DNA from: Pythium myriotylum
Taxonomy: Eukaryota > Oomycota > Peronosporomycetes > Pythiales > Pythiaceae
Length of the DNA: 64,000 bases
Reading direction: 5' to 3'
Assembly: GCA_023091665.1 (NCBI GenBank)
Contig: JALJCQ010000033.1
Location: 1 to 64,000, forward strand
Shown here: in pieces, positions 29,599-39,175 of the stretch
How the letters are laid out: each line of letters starts with the position of its first letter
How positions within the stretch are numbered: position 1 is the stretch's first letter
The notes under the pieces: generated by a model
Seen by the model: only the letters and a program-made list of their open reading frames with translations
What the model was told of the DNA's origin: nothing
Database searches by the model: none
Made by a program: the position numbers and the translations under genes

Positions 29599-30651
29599 AT
29601 GGTTAATCCTGCGACCGAGTTAGAAGTCCCAGTGATTGACATCGGCGTGCTTATCGGCCTCAAGGACGACGTCGAAGTCCAGGCCAAAGCCAACGACCCG
29701 TCGTCTCCCGAAGGAGCGGCTCTCCATAAACTCACCAAAGAGCTTCGCGCTGCGGCAACTGAGTGGGGTTTCTTCTACATCGCCAACCATGGTGTGAGCG
29801 AGCAGGAGATCGATGACATTCGGGAAGCTGCCCACAAGTTCTTTGCATTACCCGTGGACACCAAGTATCAGGTCCGTCGCACGCCAGACAACTCGCGCGG
29901 TTACTTCAGCGACGAGCTCACGAAGAACACTGTCGACTGGAAGGAAGGGTTCGACTTTTGCGGCCCCGAGGACCTCTCCGAGTCTGAAACAGACTACAAG
30001 GTGTTTCAAAGTGACTTCAACCAGTGGCTTCCGGAGGGGACAATCCCAGGATTCTGTGACAAGCTGCTTCGCCACTACGAGCGTACACACCTCATTGCCC
30101 GTCGATTAATCTTGCTTTTTGCACTCGTTCTTGGTAAAGAAGCCACACATCTTGACCAGTACTTCAAGACCCCGAAGGGAGAGTTCCATCGCTCGAGCAA
30201 GATGCGACTCAACTACTATCCAGTATCGCCCGACCCGACAAAAACGATCGGTGTTGGCCAACACACAGACATTGCCGTCTTAACAATCCTGCTGCAGGAT
30301 GACGATGTCAACACGCTGCAAGTATTCCATCGTGAATCGCAAGCGTGGCACTATGTGCCACCTCGCAAGAACACTTTTGTCGTCAACATTGGGGACATGC
30401 TCCAGATCTGGTCGAACGACCGCTTCGAAGCTGCACTTCACCGCGTCAAGTCGAGCGGCGAGAAGAACCGCCTCTCCGTGCCGTTCTTATATCGCCCGGC
30501 GCTCGAGGCCGTGGTCGAGCCGATTCTCCAAGAGGATGGTGAAAAGCCTCGCTATCGCCCACTCCGCTGGCAAGATTATCTGCTCAAGCGCATCCAGGGG
30601 GACTACGCTGATCTTGGCGAGGAGATCCAGATCACCCACTACCGGATCTGA
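29599..30651 (+). CDS. Fe(II)/2-oxoglutarate-dependent dioxygenase, copy 3
   Basis: A 350-aa member of the array, complete from MVNPATELEV to HYRI. Iron ligands are His222 and Asp224, here in GVGQHTDIAVLT where the other copies have VYHHTD or similar, and His281 (ALHRV). Arg291-x-Ser293 binds 2-oxoglutarate. The N-terminal lock motif is GYFSDELTKNTVDWKE, with Thr-Val instead of the Lys-x of its neighbours. It keeps the VPPRKNTF segment of the first subgroup. The change from two consecutive His to Gln-His does not remove a ligand but alters the pocket edge. Substrate unknown. Confidence 0.9.
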   Translation: MVNPATELEVPVIDIGVLIGLKDDVEVQAKANDPSSPEGAALHKLTKELRAAATEWGFFYIANHGVSEQEIDDIREAAHKFFALPVDTKYQVRRTPDNSRGYFSDELTKNTVDWKEGFDFCGPEDLSESETDYKVFQSDFNQWLPEGTIPGFCDKLLRHYERTHLIARRLILLFALVLGKEATHLDQYFKTPKGEFHRSSKMRLNYYPVSPDPTKTIGVGQHTDIAVLTILLQDDDVNTLQVFHRESQAWHYVPPRKNTFVVNIGDMLQIWSNDRFEAALHRVKSSGEKNRLSVPFLYRPALEAVVEPILQEDGEKPRYRPLRWQDYLLKRIQGDYADLGEEIQITHYRI

Positions 30652-31129
30652 ACAAGGCGCGCTGGCCATAGCGATGGATGACGTTGCAAATGGAAATCCA
30701 GTAGACTTCTGTAGTGAACGTTTAGTCCGTCAGGTAGAGATCCCGCTCATCGTGCCTGGCGACCCGGGGTGGCAACTCACTAATCTCTTCATCACAATTC
30801 AAGAGCATCTTTGAGTAGTAATCGAGATGTATTCGTCTCTTTGCAGCTCAGCGCCTGGTGCCATGCAGCTTCATATACCTACCTCGCAATAATCTCCATG
30901 AGGTGGAGATAGCGTTTACTCCGACCCCGATGGAGCCATTGGCTAGCTCTCGCCCAATCATGGATGCATTCGAGCTTGATGTGGACAGTAGAGCAAATGA
31001 AACTGATCGAGCGAAGTCAATGATCCGTGCCAAACAGCACTGTGGTATGGATGGATTGCTTGTTCCCTTCTGGAATTGCGCCACCATTCCAAGATTTTCT
31101 TGCTCGACCACACTTGAGCCCTCTCCGCC
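30652..31129 (+). promoter_or_regulatory. Intergenic with inverted CCAAT pair upstream of copy 4
   Basis: No gene. CATTGG at about 30938 and CCAATC at about 30954 face each other about 11 bases apart, some 170 bp upstream of the ATG at 31130. Confidence 0.5.
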
Positions 31130-32185
31130 ATGGGCGAAACCAAGCCCAAGCTCGCTGTCCCAGTCATCGACATCAGTGCACTTGTTGCACTCAAGGATGA
31201 CGAAGAAGTCCAGGCCAAAGCCAACGACCCGTCCTCTCCAGAAGGAGCTGCTCTGCACAAGCTCGTAGACGAAGTTCGTGCTGCTGCGACGGAGTGGGGT
31301 TTTTTCTACATCTCCAATCACGGTGTGAGCGAGAAAGAAATTGAGGAACTGCGTGCGTGGGTCGACAAGTTCTTCGCTTTGCCAAAGGATATCAAGAACC
31401 AAATCCGTCGTACGCCTGACAACTCCCGTGGTTACTACGACAATGAGCTGACCAAGAACAAGAGGGACTGGAAGGAAGTCTTCGACTTTGCTGGGCCCCT
31501 AGAGGACCTTCCGGAAGAGGAGAATGGATACAAGCGCCTTGAGGGAGATGTGAGTCGGTGGCTGCCTGAGGAGACGCTCCCCGGATTCCGAGCCTACATG
31601 AGATCTTACTACGACCGTGCACGCAATATCGCTCGTCGCTTGCTCATCTTGTTCTCGCTTGCACTGGGCAAGGAGGCCACTTATCTAGACCAGTTCTTCA
31701 CTCGTCACAACGGAGAACCGGATAGTTCCGGCGTGATCCGCCTCAACTACTACCCCATCTCACCAGACCCGGAAAACACTCAGGGTGTCTACGACCACAA
31801 AGATGCCGATGTGCTCACTGTGCTTCTACAGGATGACACAGTTGCGACTCTTCAAGTGTTCCATCGTGGTGCTCAGGAATGGGTATACGTGCCTCCCATC
31901 AAGGGGACATACGTTATCAACGTTGGCGACCTCCTTCAAGTGTGGTCGAACGATCGCTTCCCCGCGCCAAACCACCGCGTCCTTTCGAGTGGCACTTCGG
32001 ACCGTGTATCGGTGCCATTCTTCTACTTCCCTGGACTCACGGCCGTCGTGGAGCCGATTCTAGTGGACAAAGACGAAAAGCCGCTCTACAGAACGCTCAC
32101 CTGGTATGACTACTTCCAGAAAAAGGTTCAAGGCAACTTTTACGATCTGGGCGAAGAGATCCAGATCCACCACTACCGCATCTGA
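31130..32185 (+). CDS. Fe(II)/2-oxoglutarate-dependent dioxygenase, copy 4 (HKD variant)
   Basis: A 351-aa paralogue with the VPPIKGTYVIN segment that marks the second subgroup (copies 4-8). The metal triad is His223, Asp225 and His282, but the HxD motif is HKD (VYDHKDADVLT) where the other copies have HTD. The third ligand is in NHRVLSS, with Asn before His in place of Leu. Arg292-x-Ser294 is present. The Lys inside the HxD motif and the preceding Asp are unusual and may affect substrate or co-substrate entry. GYYDNELTKNKRDWKE is otherwise normal. No intron. Activity is probable, not certain. Confidence 0.88.
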   Translation: MGETKPKLAVPVIDISALVALKDDEEVQAKANDPSSPEGAALHKLVDEVRAAATEWGFFYISNHGVSEKEIEELRAWVDKFFALPKDIKNQIRRTPDNSRGYYDNELTKNKRDWKEVFDFAGPLEDLPEEENGYKRLEGDVSRWLPEETLPGFRAYMRSYYDRARNIARRLLILFSLALGKEATYLDQFFTRHNGEPDSSGVIRLNYYPISPDPENTQGVYDHKDADVLTVLLQDDTVATLQVFHRGAQEWVYVPPIKGTYVINVGDLLQVWSNDRFPAPNHRVLSSGTSDRVSVPFFYFPGLTAVVEPILVDKDEKPLYRTLTWYDYFQKKVQGNFYDLGEEIQIHHYRI

Positions 32186-32638
32186 GGCACCGAAGGAAGC
32201 GTTTTCCGAACTGTTGCACTGCGTAGTACTACTGGGCAAGTGTAGCCATACCCCCGCCCGGCTACGTGGTTTTCAGTAGGATGCCAACCTGCGTAATGCT
32301 ACAATCTCGGCGTATGTTTCAACATTTCCATTACTACTATTATACAAGTTTGCGAATCGCTCTAGGTATGGTGTACACTAATTCCGACAAGTTCCACGAG
32401 ATATCCAGCAAGGAGAGTACTGTACAGTGTATCGACATGACAATCGTGAGGCGTGGTGGTCCATCTCTCTCCTCGGGCGATTGGCTTGATCTGCATCCAA
32501 TCAGGGGTCCATTTCACTGCGATGTGGAAACGGAGCCCTCGAAACAGATCCCCATGATTACCGAATCTCGTTGCGGTGGAGTTGCCGTACTTCCACCTCG
32601 CCACCATTCTCAATCTGTCTTCGTTGAGCTCACACACC
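32186..32638 (+). promoter_or_regulatory. Intergenic with GATTGG-N12-CCAATC upstream of copy 5
   Basis: No gene. GATTGG at about 32479 and CCAATC at about 32497 are separated by 12 bases and lie about 140-160 bp upstream of the ATG at 32639. Confidence 0.55.
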
Positions 32639-33694
32639 ATGGTCGAAACCAAGCCCGAACTCGCTGTCCCAGTCATCGACATCAGCGCACTCGTTGCACT
32701 GAAAGACGATGAAGAAGTCCGAGCCAAGGCCAACGATCCAGCCTCCCCAGAGGGAGCGGCTCTGCACAAGCTCGTCGAGGCCGTTCGTGCTGCTGCAACG
32801 GAGTGGGGCTTCTTCTATATCTCCAACCACGGTGTGAGCGAAAATGAAATTGAAGATCTCCGCGATTGGGCCAAGAAGTTCTTTGCGTTGCCAAAGGACG
32901 TGAAGAACCTAATTCGCCGCACGCCTGAGAACCACCGCGGCTACTACGACGAGGAGCTGACGAAAAATAAGAAAGACTGGAAGGAAGTCTTCGACTATTC
33001 AGGGGAGCAACACGATGTTCCTCAGAAGGCCGGGGAAGCGACACAATTGCCAGGCAGCACAAATCAGTGGCTTCCAGAGGAGACACTGTCGGGCTTCCGT
33101 GCCAAGATGCAAGAGTACTACAGCCAAGCTCAACTGATTGCGCGGCGACTTCTTACCTTGTTCTCGCTCGCGCTAGGAAAAGATGTTGCCTATCTCGACC
33201 AGTTCTTCAACGGCGACGACGGGAAGCCGTTGACCACGGGAGCCATTCGTCTGAACTTTTACCCGATCTCTCCTGACCCGGAGAAGACCCAAGGCGTTTA
33301 CGAGCACACCGACGCAGGAGTGTTGACCGTGCTTCTTCAGGACGATGCGGTCGCCACTCTTCAAGTTTTCCACCGCGGCGCCCAGGAGTGGGTCTACGTG
33401 CCTCCCATCAAGGGAGCCTACGTGATCAACATTGGGGACATTCTCCAAATCTGGTCAAACGACCGCTTCCAGGCGCCACTTCACCGCGTGCTCTCGAGCA
33501 GCACAGCTGACCGCGTGTCAGTGCCGTTCTTCTACCTCCCGTCGCTTTCTTCAATCATCGATCCGATCCAGCTTGAGGAGGGCGAGAAGCCTCGGTACCG
33601 CTCGGTCAACTGGTACGACTTTATCCGCCAGAGGGCCCTCGGTAACATCTACGATCTAGGCGAGGAGAACCAGATCTACCACTACCGGATCTGA
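32639..33694 (+). CDS. Fe(II)/2-oxoglutarate-dependent dioxygenase, copy 5
   Basis: A 351-aa paralogue. I chose the ATG at 32639 (MVETKPELAV) because it aligns with the starts of copies 4, 6 and 7; an in-frame extension from 32576 is not conserved. Iron ligands are His223 and Asp225 in YEHTDAGVLT and His282; the RxS motif follows (DRVSVPFF). It is the closest relative of copy 4 by eye: both share MxETKPxLAVPVIDISALVA, and both have Gln in EKTQGV/ENTQGV where the rest have Met. The stretch between 121 and 140 (SGEQHDVPQKAGEATQLPGS) is unlike any neighbour. Substrate unknown. Confidence 0.9.
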   Translation: MVETKPELAVPVIDISALVALKDDEEVRAKANDPASPEGAALHKLVEAVRAAATEWGFFYISNHGVSENEIEDLRDWAKKFFALPKDVKNLIRRTPENHRGYYDEELTKNKKDWKEVFDYSGEQHDVPQKAGEATQLPGSTNQWLPEETLSGFRAKMQEYYSQAQLIARRLLTLFSLALGKDVAYLDQFFNGDDGKPLTTGAIRLNFYPISPDPEKTQGVYEHTDAGVLTVLLQDDAVATLQVFHRGAQEWVYVPPIKGAYVINIGDILQIWSNDRFQAPLHRVLSSSTADRVSVPFFYLPSLSSIIDPIQLEEGEKPRYRSVNWYDFIRQRALGNIYDLGEENQIYHYRI

Positions 33695-33799
33695 AGAACC
33701 CGTCAGTAGTCGAGCTTATCTCGAGTTCGATCTATGAATCTATGTGAGCAAATACGTCTTGCCTGCCCTCTTGAGAAATGCTCATGTTGAAGTGGAGGT

Positions 33800-33835
33800 G
33801 GTGTGGGATTGGTTGAAACCTACGTCCAATAGTGA
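33800..33835 (+). promoter_or_regulatory. Inverted CCAAT pair upstream of copy 6
   Basis: GATTGG and CCAATA are separated by 13 bases, about 130-150 bp before the ATG at 33957. The internal bases TTGAAACC resemble the CTGAAACC of the copy 5-to-copy 7 type pair upstream of 35420. Confidence 0.55.
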
Positions 33836-33956
33836 GCCACTGACGCGTTGATGTGGAGCTGTCGGGAAGGTTTCTTTGTGGGTGCTTTGACCTGCTGATC
33901 TTCTTGCGTCATTCTAATTCTTCGCTGCTAACTCGTTTTGCATCACAATCATCTCT

Positions 33957-35012
33957 ATGGTCCAGAAAACCTCTGAGCTGGCCGTTCCTGTGATCGACAT
34001 CAGGGCACTCGTCGCTCTCAAGGACGACGCCGAGGTCCAGGCCAAGGCCAACGACCCAAACTCTCCAGACGGAGCTGCGCTTAGCAAGATTGTCGAGGAG
34101 CTACGCGCCGCGGCGACCGCGTGGGGATTCTTCTACATCGCGAACCACGGCGTGAACGAGCAGGAGGTCGCTGAGCTTCGTGAATACGTCGAGAGGTTCT
34201 TCGCGCTACCCAAGGACGTGAAAAACCAGATCCGCCGCACACCCGACAACTCGCGTGGCTACTACGACGACGAGCTCACGAAGAACAAGCAAGGTTGGAA
34301 AGAGGTTTTTGACTACGGTGGGCCGCTGGAAGACTTCCCAGAGGAAGAGAACGGATACAAGCGACTAAAGGGCGAGCTGAACCGGTGGCTACCCGAAGAA
34401 ACCATCCCAGGCTTCCGTGCTAAGCTGCGAAGCTACTATGAACGCACGAGGTTGATTGCGCGACGCCTCGTGATCCTGTTCTCACTTGCTCTTGGTAAGG
34501 AGGTCACCTATCTTGACCAGTTCTTCAACTGGGACAATGGTCAGCCGGCCAGCTCCAGCATTGTTCGTCTGAACCACTACCCTGTGTCTCCGGACCCTGA
34601 AAATACCATGGGTGTCTACCACCACACGGATGCCTGCGCATTGACCGTGCTGCTGCAGGACGACACAGTTGCTTCACTGCAGGTTTTCCACCGCGGCGCC
34701 CAGGAGTGGGTTTCGGTCCCGCCGATCAAAGGGACTTACGTCATCAACATCGGCGATGTGCTTCAGATCTGGTCGAACGACCGTTTCCAAGCGCCGCTCC
34801 ACCGTGTGCTCTCAAGCGGTGTGGCTCGCCGTGTCTCCGTGCCGTTCTTCTACCAGCCAGCCCTTTCAGCCAACATTGACCCTGTTCTCATCGAAGAACA
34901 GGAGAAACCGCATTACAAAACAGTCAATTGGTACGACTTCTATAACGAACGCATCCAGGGGAACTACTATGATCTCGGCAAGGAAATCCAGATCGACCAC
35001 TACCGAATCTGA
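33957..35012 (+). CDS. Fe(II)/2-oxoglutarate-dependent dioxygenase, copy 6
   Basis: A 351-aa paralogue of the VPPIKGTY subgroup. Iron ligands are His223 and Asp225 (YHHTDACALT) and His282 (APLHRV); the co-substrate motif is Arg-x-Ser in RRVSVPFF. In the conserved lock motif it reads KQGWKE, with Gly where all the others have Asp (KxDWKE), a substitution that may change domain packing. The next conserved element, GGPLEDFPEEENGYKRL, is shared with copy 4. The start is fixed by alignment with paralogues. No signal peptide and no intron. Function beyond 2-oxoglutarate oxidation is not predictable. Confidence 0.9.
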   Translation: MVQKTSELAVPVIDIRALVALKDDAEVQAKANDPNSPDGAALSKIVEELRAAATAWGFFYIANHGVNEQEVAELREYVERFFALPKDVKNQIRRTPDNSRGYYDDELTKNKQGWKEVFDYGGPLEDFPEEENGYKRLKGELNRWLPEETIPGFRAKLRSYYERTRLIARRLVILFSLALGKEVTYLDQFFNWDNGQPASSSIVRLNHYPVSPDPENTMGVYHHTDACALTVLLQDDTVASLQVFHRGAQEWVSVPPIKGTYVINIGDVLQIWSNDRFQAPLHRVLSSGVARRVSVPFFYQPALSANIDPVLIEEQEKPHYKTVNWYDFYNERIQGNYYDLGKEIQIDHYRI

Positions 35013-35419
35013 GCTAGCTTGCTGTGGTTGGACGTGGGGCGATAACTGGCTTAATCACTGGTGCATAGGCTTCTACGAGCGAGAATAATTTGGTTTCGCT
35101 TGTACACATATCTCAGGATACCGCCAACTTTCGCTCCATTCTGAGGCTGGACTGCTTGCGCATTCCACGCCACTGCTCCTGTTCTTGGATAAGTGTAGCC
35201 ATGAGATGGTTTGTTGAAGAACCCATATCTCTCGGCACGATTGGCTGAAACCATATCCAATCGAGGTTCTTCGTCGAGTTGATGTGGACTCGGAACGCTG
35301 CGCTGATCCAAAGAACATGCCGTCGCAACAAGATGACCACAGTCGGCGCGTGAGGCTTTCTCCACCGCCATTTCCACGCAGCCTCATTCGATATCTTCTC
35401 CGCCCAAGCTTTCGTCACT
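35013..35419 (+). promoter_or_regulatory. Intergenic with GATTGG-N12-CCAATC upstream of copy 7
   Basis: No gene. GATTGG at about 35240 and CCAATC at about 35258 are separated by 12 bases (CTGAAACCATAT), about 160-180 bp before the ATG at 35420. Confidence 0.55.
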
Positions 35420-36475
35420 ATGGTTGAGAAGAAGACCGAGTTGGCCGTCCCTGTTATCGACGTTAGCGCGCTCGTCGCTTTGAAGACTGACGCTGAGGTC
35501 CAGGCCAAGGCAAATGACCCGAAGTCACCTGAAGGCGCTGCCCTCCTCAAGCTCGTCGAATCGCTGCGTGCCGCGGCGACTGAGTGGGGATTCTTTTACA
35601 TCTCGAACCACGGCGTCAGCGAGGAGGAGATCGCCGAGCTTCGCAAGTATGTCGACAAGTTCTTTGCCTTGCCTAAGGACGTCAAGAACCAGCTCCGTCG
35701 CACTCCAGAGAACTCGCGTGGATACTACGATGATGAACTGACCAAGAACAAGCAAGATTGGAAGGAAGTCTTCGATATCGGAGGGCGTCTAGAAGATGTA
35801 GGTCCCGAAGTTAACGGATACAAACGCCTCGGAGGCGACCAGAATCGATGGCTGCCTGAGGAGACCCTTCCGGGCTTCCGTGAGTTCATCCAAAATTACT
35901 ATGACCACGCACGGCTGATTGCCCGACGCTTGGCCATCTTATTCTCACTCCCGCTGGGCAAGGAAGTCACATATCTTGATCAATTCTTCAACCAAGAGAA
36001 TGGAGAGCCCGAGAGCTCGAGTCTGATGCGGCTGAACCACTACCCCGTGTCCCCGGATCCAGAGAACACGATGGGCGTGTACCATCACACCGACAGTGGC
36101 GCGTTAACGATCCTCTTACAAGACGACGACGTCAAGTCTCTTCAGGTGTTCCATCGCGAGTCCCAGCAGTGGGTTCTCGTACCTCCCATCAAAGGAACGT
36201 ACGTCATCAACATCGGCGATATGTTCCAGATCTGGTCGAACGACCGCTTCCAGGCGCCGCTCCACCGCGTACTCTCGAGCGGTACAGCTGGTCGTGTCTC
36301 GGTGCCGTTCTTTTACCTCCCATCGCTCTCGGCCAACATCAGCCCGATCCAATTGGAAGAGAACGAGAAGCCTCACTACAAGACCGTCAACTGGTACGAT
36401 TTCTTCAACGAGCGTGTCCAGGGGAACTACTACGACCTCGGCGAGGAGATCCAGATCGACCGATACCGAATCTGA
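35420..36475 (+). CDS. Fe(II)/2-oxoglutarate-dependent dioxygenase, copy 7
   Basis: A 351-aa paralogue. Ligands are His223 and Asp225 in YHHTDSGALT and His282, with the RxS motif in GRVSVPFF. The central motif is GYYDDELTKNKQDWKEVFDI. Together with copies 6 and 8 it has the MGVYHHTD form, and it shares FFNQENGEPESSSL with copy 8, so copies 7 and 8 look like the most recent duplicates in the array. VPPIKGTYVINIGDMFQIWSND has Phe where the others have Leu. No intron. The substrate is not known. Confidence 0.9.
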   Translation: MVEKKTELAVPVIDVSALVALKTDAEVQAKANDPKSPEGAALLKLVESLRAAATEWGFFYISNHGVSEEEIAELRKYVDKFFALPKDVKNQLRRTPENSRGYYDDELTKNKQDWKEVFDIGGRLEDVGPEVNGYKRLGGDQNRWLPEETLPGFREFIQNYYDHARLIARRLAILFSLPLGKEVTYLDQFFNQENGEPESSSLMRLNHYPVSPDPENTMGVYHHTDSGALTILLQDDDVKSLQVFHRESQQWVLVPPIKGTYVINIGDMFQIWSNDRFQAPLHRVLSSGTAGRVSVPFFYLPSLSANISPIQLEENEKPHYKTVNWYDFFNERVQGNYYDLGEEIQIDRYRI

Positions 36476-36851
36476 GCAGAACAACTCAATTGAGAGCGAG
36501 GGAGCTCACGGAAACTGTGTAGTTGGTGTTGTTGGCAACGTGCCGCAATCAGAACTGTAGCCATCTCACGAAATGGACTGGTTATGTGCAATCGGATACG
36601 TTTGCTCACTTTTGTGTGAGCGAGCAGACTGCCACGCTGACTTGTAACCTTGCAAAAGTATTTACCTTCTTAAAATCTGCGTTGGCCCAACACTTTTATG
36701 GAGAATCCCATCAATACCACTCGAGTGTGAGGTGGAGAGTCTTACATTGCGCAACAATTGTAAACACCACATGATCCCTGATCACGTATTCTCACCGCGG
36801 AGCTCCTTGGCAACTCCAGCTCATTCGCCAATCTGCCTCTCCAAGACAAGC
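36476..36851. other. Intergenic upstream of copy 8
   Basis: No gene. The inverted GATTGG/CCAATC pair seen upstream of copies 3-7 was not found here by eye; a TTGGCCCAAC palindrome occurs near 36683. Confidence 0.5.
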
Positions 36852-37907
36852 ATGCCAAACGACACGAAAGAACTGGCCGTCCCGGTCATCGACATCAGTG
36901 CACTTGTTGCACTCAAAACCGACGAGGAAGTCCAAGCCAGGGCCAATGACCCCACTACGCGGGAGGGAGCTGCTCTAAAAAAGATCGTCGAAGAGCTACG
37001 CGCCGCGGCGACCGAGTGGGGCTTCTTCTACATCGCGAACCACGGTGTCACTGAGCAGGAGATCGAAGAACTCCACAAGTTCACCAACGCCTTCTTTGCT
37101 CTCCCTAAGAACGTGAAGAATCAGGTCCGCCGCTCAGTGGAAAACTCGCGAGGCTACTACGACGATGAGCTGACCAAGAACAAGCTAGACTGGAAAGAGG
37201 TGTTTGACTTCGGGGGGCCACTCGAAGACGAGGCGGTGGAAGTGAACGGATACAAGCGTCTCGAGCAAGACCAGAACCGGTGGCTGTCTGAAGATATACT
37301 GCCAGGGTTTCGAGCGCAGATGCAAGGCTACTACGAGCGTGTACGAACCATTGCCCGCCGTCTCGTAATTCTCTTCTCTCTCGTGCTGGGCAAAGAAGTG
37401 ACGTACCTGGACAAGTACTTCAACCAGGAGAACGGAGAGCCTGAGAGTTCGAGTTTGCTTCGCTTGAACCACTACCCAGTCTCCCCAGATCCGGAGAATA
37501 CCATGGGTGTGTATCACCACACCGACTCGGGGGCTCTCACCGTTCTCTTGCAGGACGACAACGTCGAGTCATTGCAAGTCTTCCACCGCGGGGCCCAGAA
37601 ATGGGTCTACGTGCCTCCGATCAAGGGGACGTACGTGATCAACCTCGGCGATATGCTCCAGATCTGGTCCAACGACCGCTTCCAGGCGCCTCTTCATCGC
37701 GTCAAGTCGAGTGGTAGTGCCGGTCGCATCTCAGTCCCGTTCTTTTACCACCCGGCGTACACGGCCAACATTGAACCGGTGCTCATGGACGCAGACGAGA
37801 AACCGCGCTACAAGCCCCTCAACTGGGACGACTTTATCAACAAGCGTATGCAGGGCAACTACGCGGATTTCGGTGAGGAAGTCCAAATCGCCCACTACCG
37901 CATTTGA
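36852..37907 (+). CDS. Fe(II)/2-oxoglutarate-dependent dioxygenase, copy 8
   Basis: A 351-aa paralogue; the ATG at 36852 (MPNDTKELAV) was chosen by alignment with its neighbours, whereas the open frame extends 40 codons further upstream without conservation. Ligands are His223 and Asp225 (YHHTDSGALT) and His282, followed by the RxS motif in GRISVPFF. GYYDDELTKNKLDWKEVFDFGG is the domain-lock motif. It pairs with copy 7 in the NQENGEPESSS insertion, while its HRVKSSGSAGR stretch resembles copy 2, so a small conversion tract between subgroups is possible. Substrate unknown. Confidence 0.89.
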   Translation: MPNDTKELAVPVIDISALVALKTDEEVQARANDPTTREGAALKKIVEELRAAATEWGFFYIANHGVTEQEIEELHKFTNAFFALPKNVKNQVRRSVENSRGYYDDELTKNKLDWKEVFDFGGPLEDEAVEVNGYKRLEQDQNRWLSEDILPGFRAQMQGYYERVRTIARRLVILFSLVLGKEVTYLDKYFNQENGEPESSSLLRLNHYPVSPDPENTMGVYHHTDSGALTVLLQDDNVESLQVFHRGAQKWVYVPPIKGTYVINLGDMLQIWSNDRFQAPLHRVKSSGSAGRISVPFFYHPAYTANIEPVLMDADEKPRYKPLNWDDFINKRMQGNYADFGEEVQIAHYRI

Positions 37908-38137
37908 GTGGAGCTTTTCTATCAAGTGATAGTGGATAAAGTTCTACTATTTCACAATTTCCATATTTGACCAATCATCCTACTCCATATGACGTAATCC
38001 GTAGCTCCTCGATCCAGTTGCGCAAATGGTGTGCATGTCCACCACGCAAAACGTCGGCCAACCTCGTGCTGCGCGCTTCGTCGACAGCGCGGCGACCGAC
38101 TGACGAATTCGTCCACAATCCCAATCGCGCCAACACC

Positions 38138-39175
38138 ATGACGAGCGACCGCGACATTCTCTCGGTGCCTGTGATCGACATCGGCGCCCTCATGGCGTGC
38201 GCAAGCGACGCTGAGGTCCAGAACGCAGCCACGCAGCCGGCCTTCCAGCAAATGATCCGCGAGCTGCGCGCGGCGGCGACCGAGTGGGGCTTCTTCTACA
38301 TCGCCAACCACGGCGTGGCGCCGGAGGACGTGGAGTCGTTCCGCAAGAACATGCGCGAATTCTTCCAGCTCCCCAAGGAGATCAAGAAGACCATCAAGCG
38401 CTCCGAGCACAACTCGCGCGGCTACTTTGACGACGAGCTCACTAAGAACAAAACTGACTGGAAGGAAGGTCTTGACTTTGGTGGGCGCCTGGAGGATGGA
38501 CCTGCTGATGCGGACAAGCACAAGCGGATGGGCGAGGACCAGAACCAGTGGCTCAGTGAAGACATTCTCCCTGGCTTCCACGGCGCTATGATGGAGTACT
38601 TTGGTCGCATGGAACACATCAGTCGCCGCCTGATCATGCTCTTCTCGCTGGCTCTCGGCAAGAACGCGACTTTCCTCGATCAGTTCTACCGCACCGAAAA
38701 GGAGGCTCACTCGAACTCAAGTTTCTTGCGACTCAACTATTACCCCGTTGCTCCGGATCCGACCAAGGCTATGGGCGTTCATCATCACACAGATGCCGGT
38801 GGCTTGACTGTGCTGCTTCAGGACGACGATGTTGCGTCGCTCCAGGTCTGGCACCGCGAGAGCCAGGAGTGGTATCTGATTCCGCCGCGCAAGGACACGT
38901 ACGTGATCAACATCGGCGACATGCTGCAGATCTGGTCGAACGACCAATTCCTCGCGCCGCTCCACCGCGTGCTCGCAAACGGCTCGAGCGACCGCTACTC
39001 GGCGCCGTTCTTCTACAACCCGTCGTACGAGGCGCTCATCCAGCCCGTGATCGCGAGCGAGAGCGACAAGCCTCGCTACCGGCCGCTGAGCTGGTACGAC
39101 TTCCGACTCAAGCGGTTCCAGGGCGACTACGCCGACCACGGCGAGGAGGTGCAGATCTCCCACTACAGCATCTAA
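38138..39175 (+). CDS. Fe(II)/2-oxoglutarate-dependent dioxygenase, copy 9
   Basis: A 345-aa paralogue, most like copy 1 at the other end of the array (same length, ALMAC/VLMSC near residue 20, ligand numbering His217, Asp219, His276, and Arg286-x-Ser288 in RYSAPFF). The ATG at 38138 (MTSDRDILSV) follows the family start; the open frame upstream is not conserved. The HxD motif is in HHHTDAGGLT. WHRESQEWYLIPPRKDTY differs from the usual FHR...VPPRKNTF. The codons look more G+C-rich at third positions than in copies 3-8. An ABCA transporter follows 334 bp downstream on the same strand. Confidence 0.9.
   Translation: MTSDRDILSVPVIDIGALMACASDAEVQNAATQPAFQQMIRELRAAATEWGFFYIANHGVAPEDVESFRKNMREFFQLPKEIKKTIKRSEHNSRGYFDDELTKNKTDWKEGLDFGGRLEDGPADADKHKRMGEDQNQWLSEDILPGFHGAMMEYFGRMEHISRRLIMLFSLALGKNATFLDQFYRTEKEAHSNSSFLRLNYYPVAPDPTKAMGVHHHTDAGGLTVLLQDDDVASLQVWHRESQEWYLIPPRKDTYVINIGDMLQIWSNDQFLAPLHRVLANGSSDRYSAPFFYNPSYEALIQPVIASESDKPRYRPLSWYDFRLKRFQGDYADHGEEVQISHYSI

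Noticed and set aside
37952..38710. 252-aa minus-strand ORF over dioxygenase copy 9
   Set aside because: Antisense shadow of the dioxygenase reading frame caused by G+C-rich third positions.
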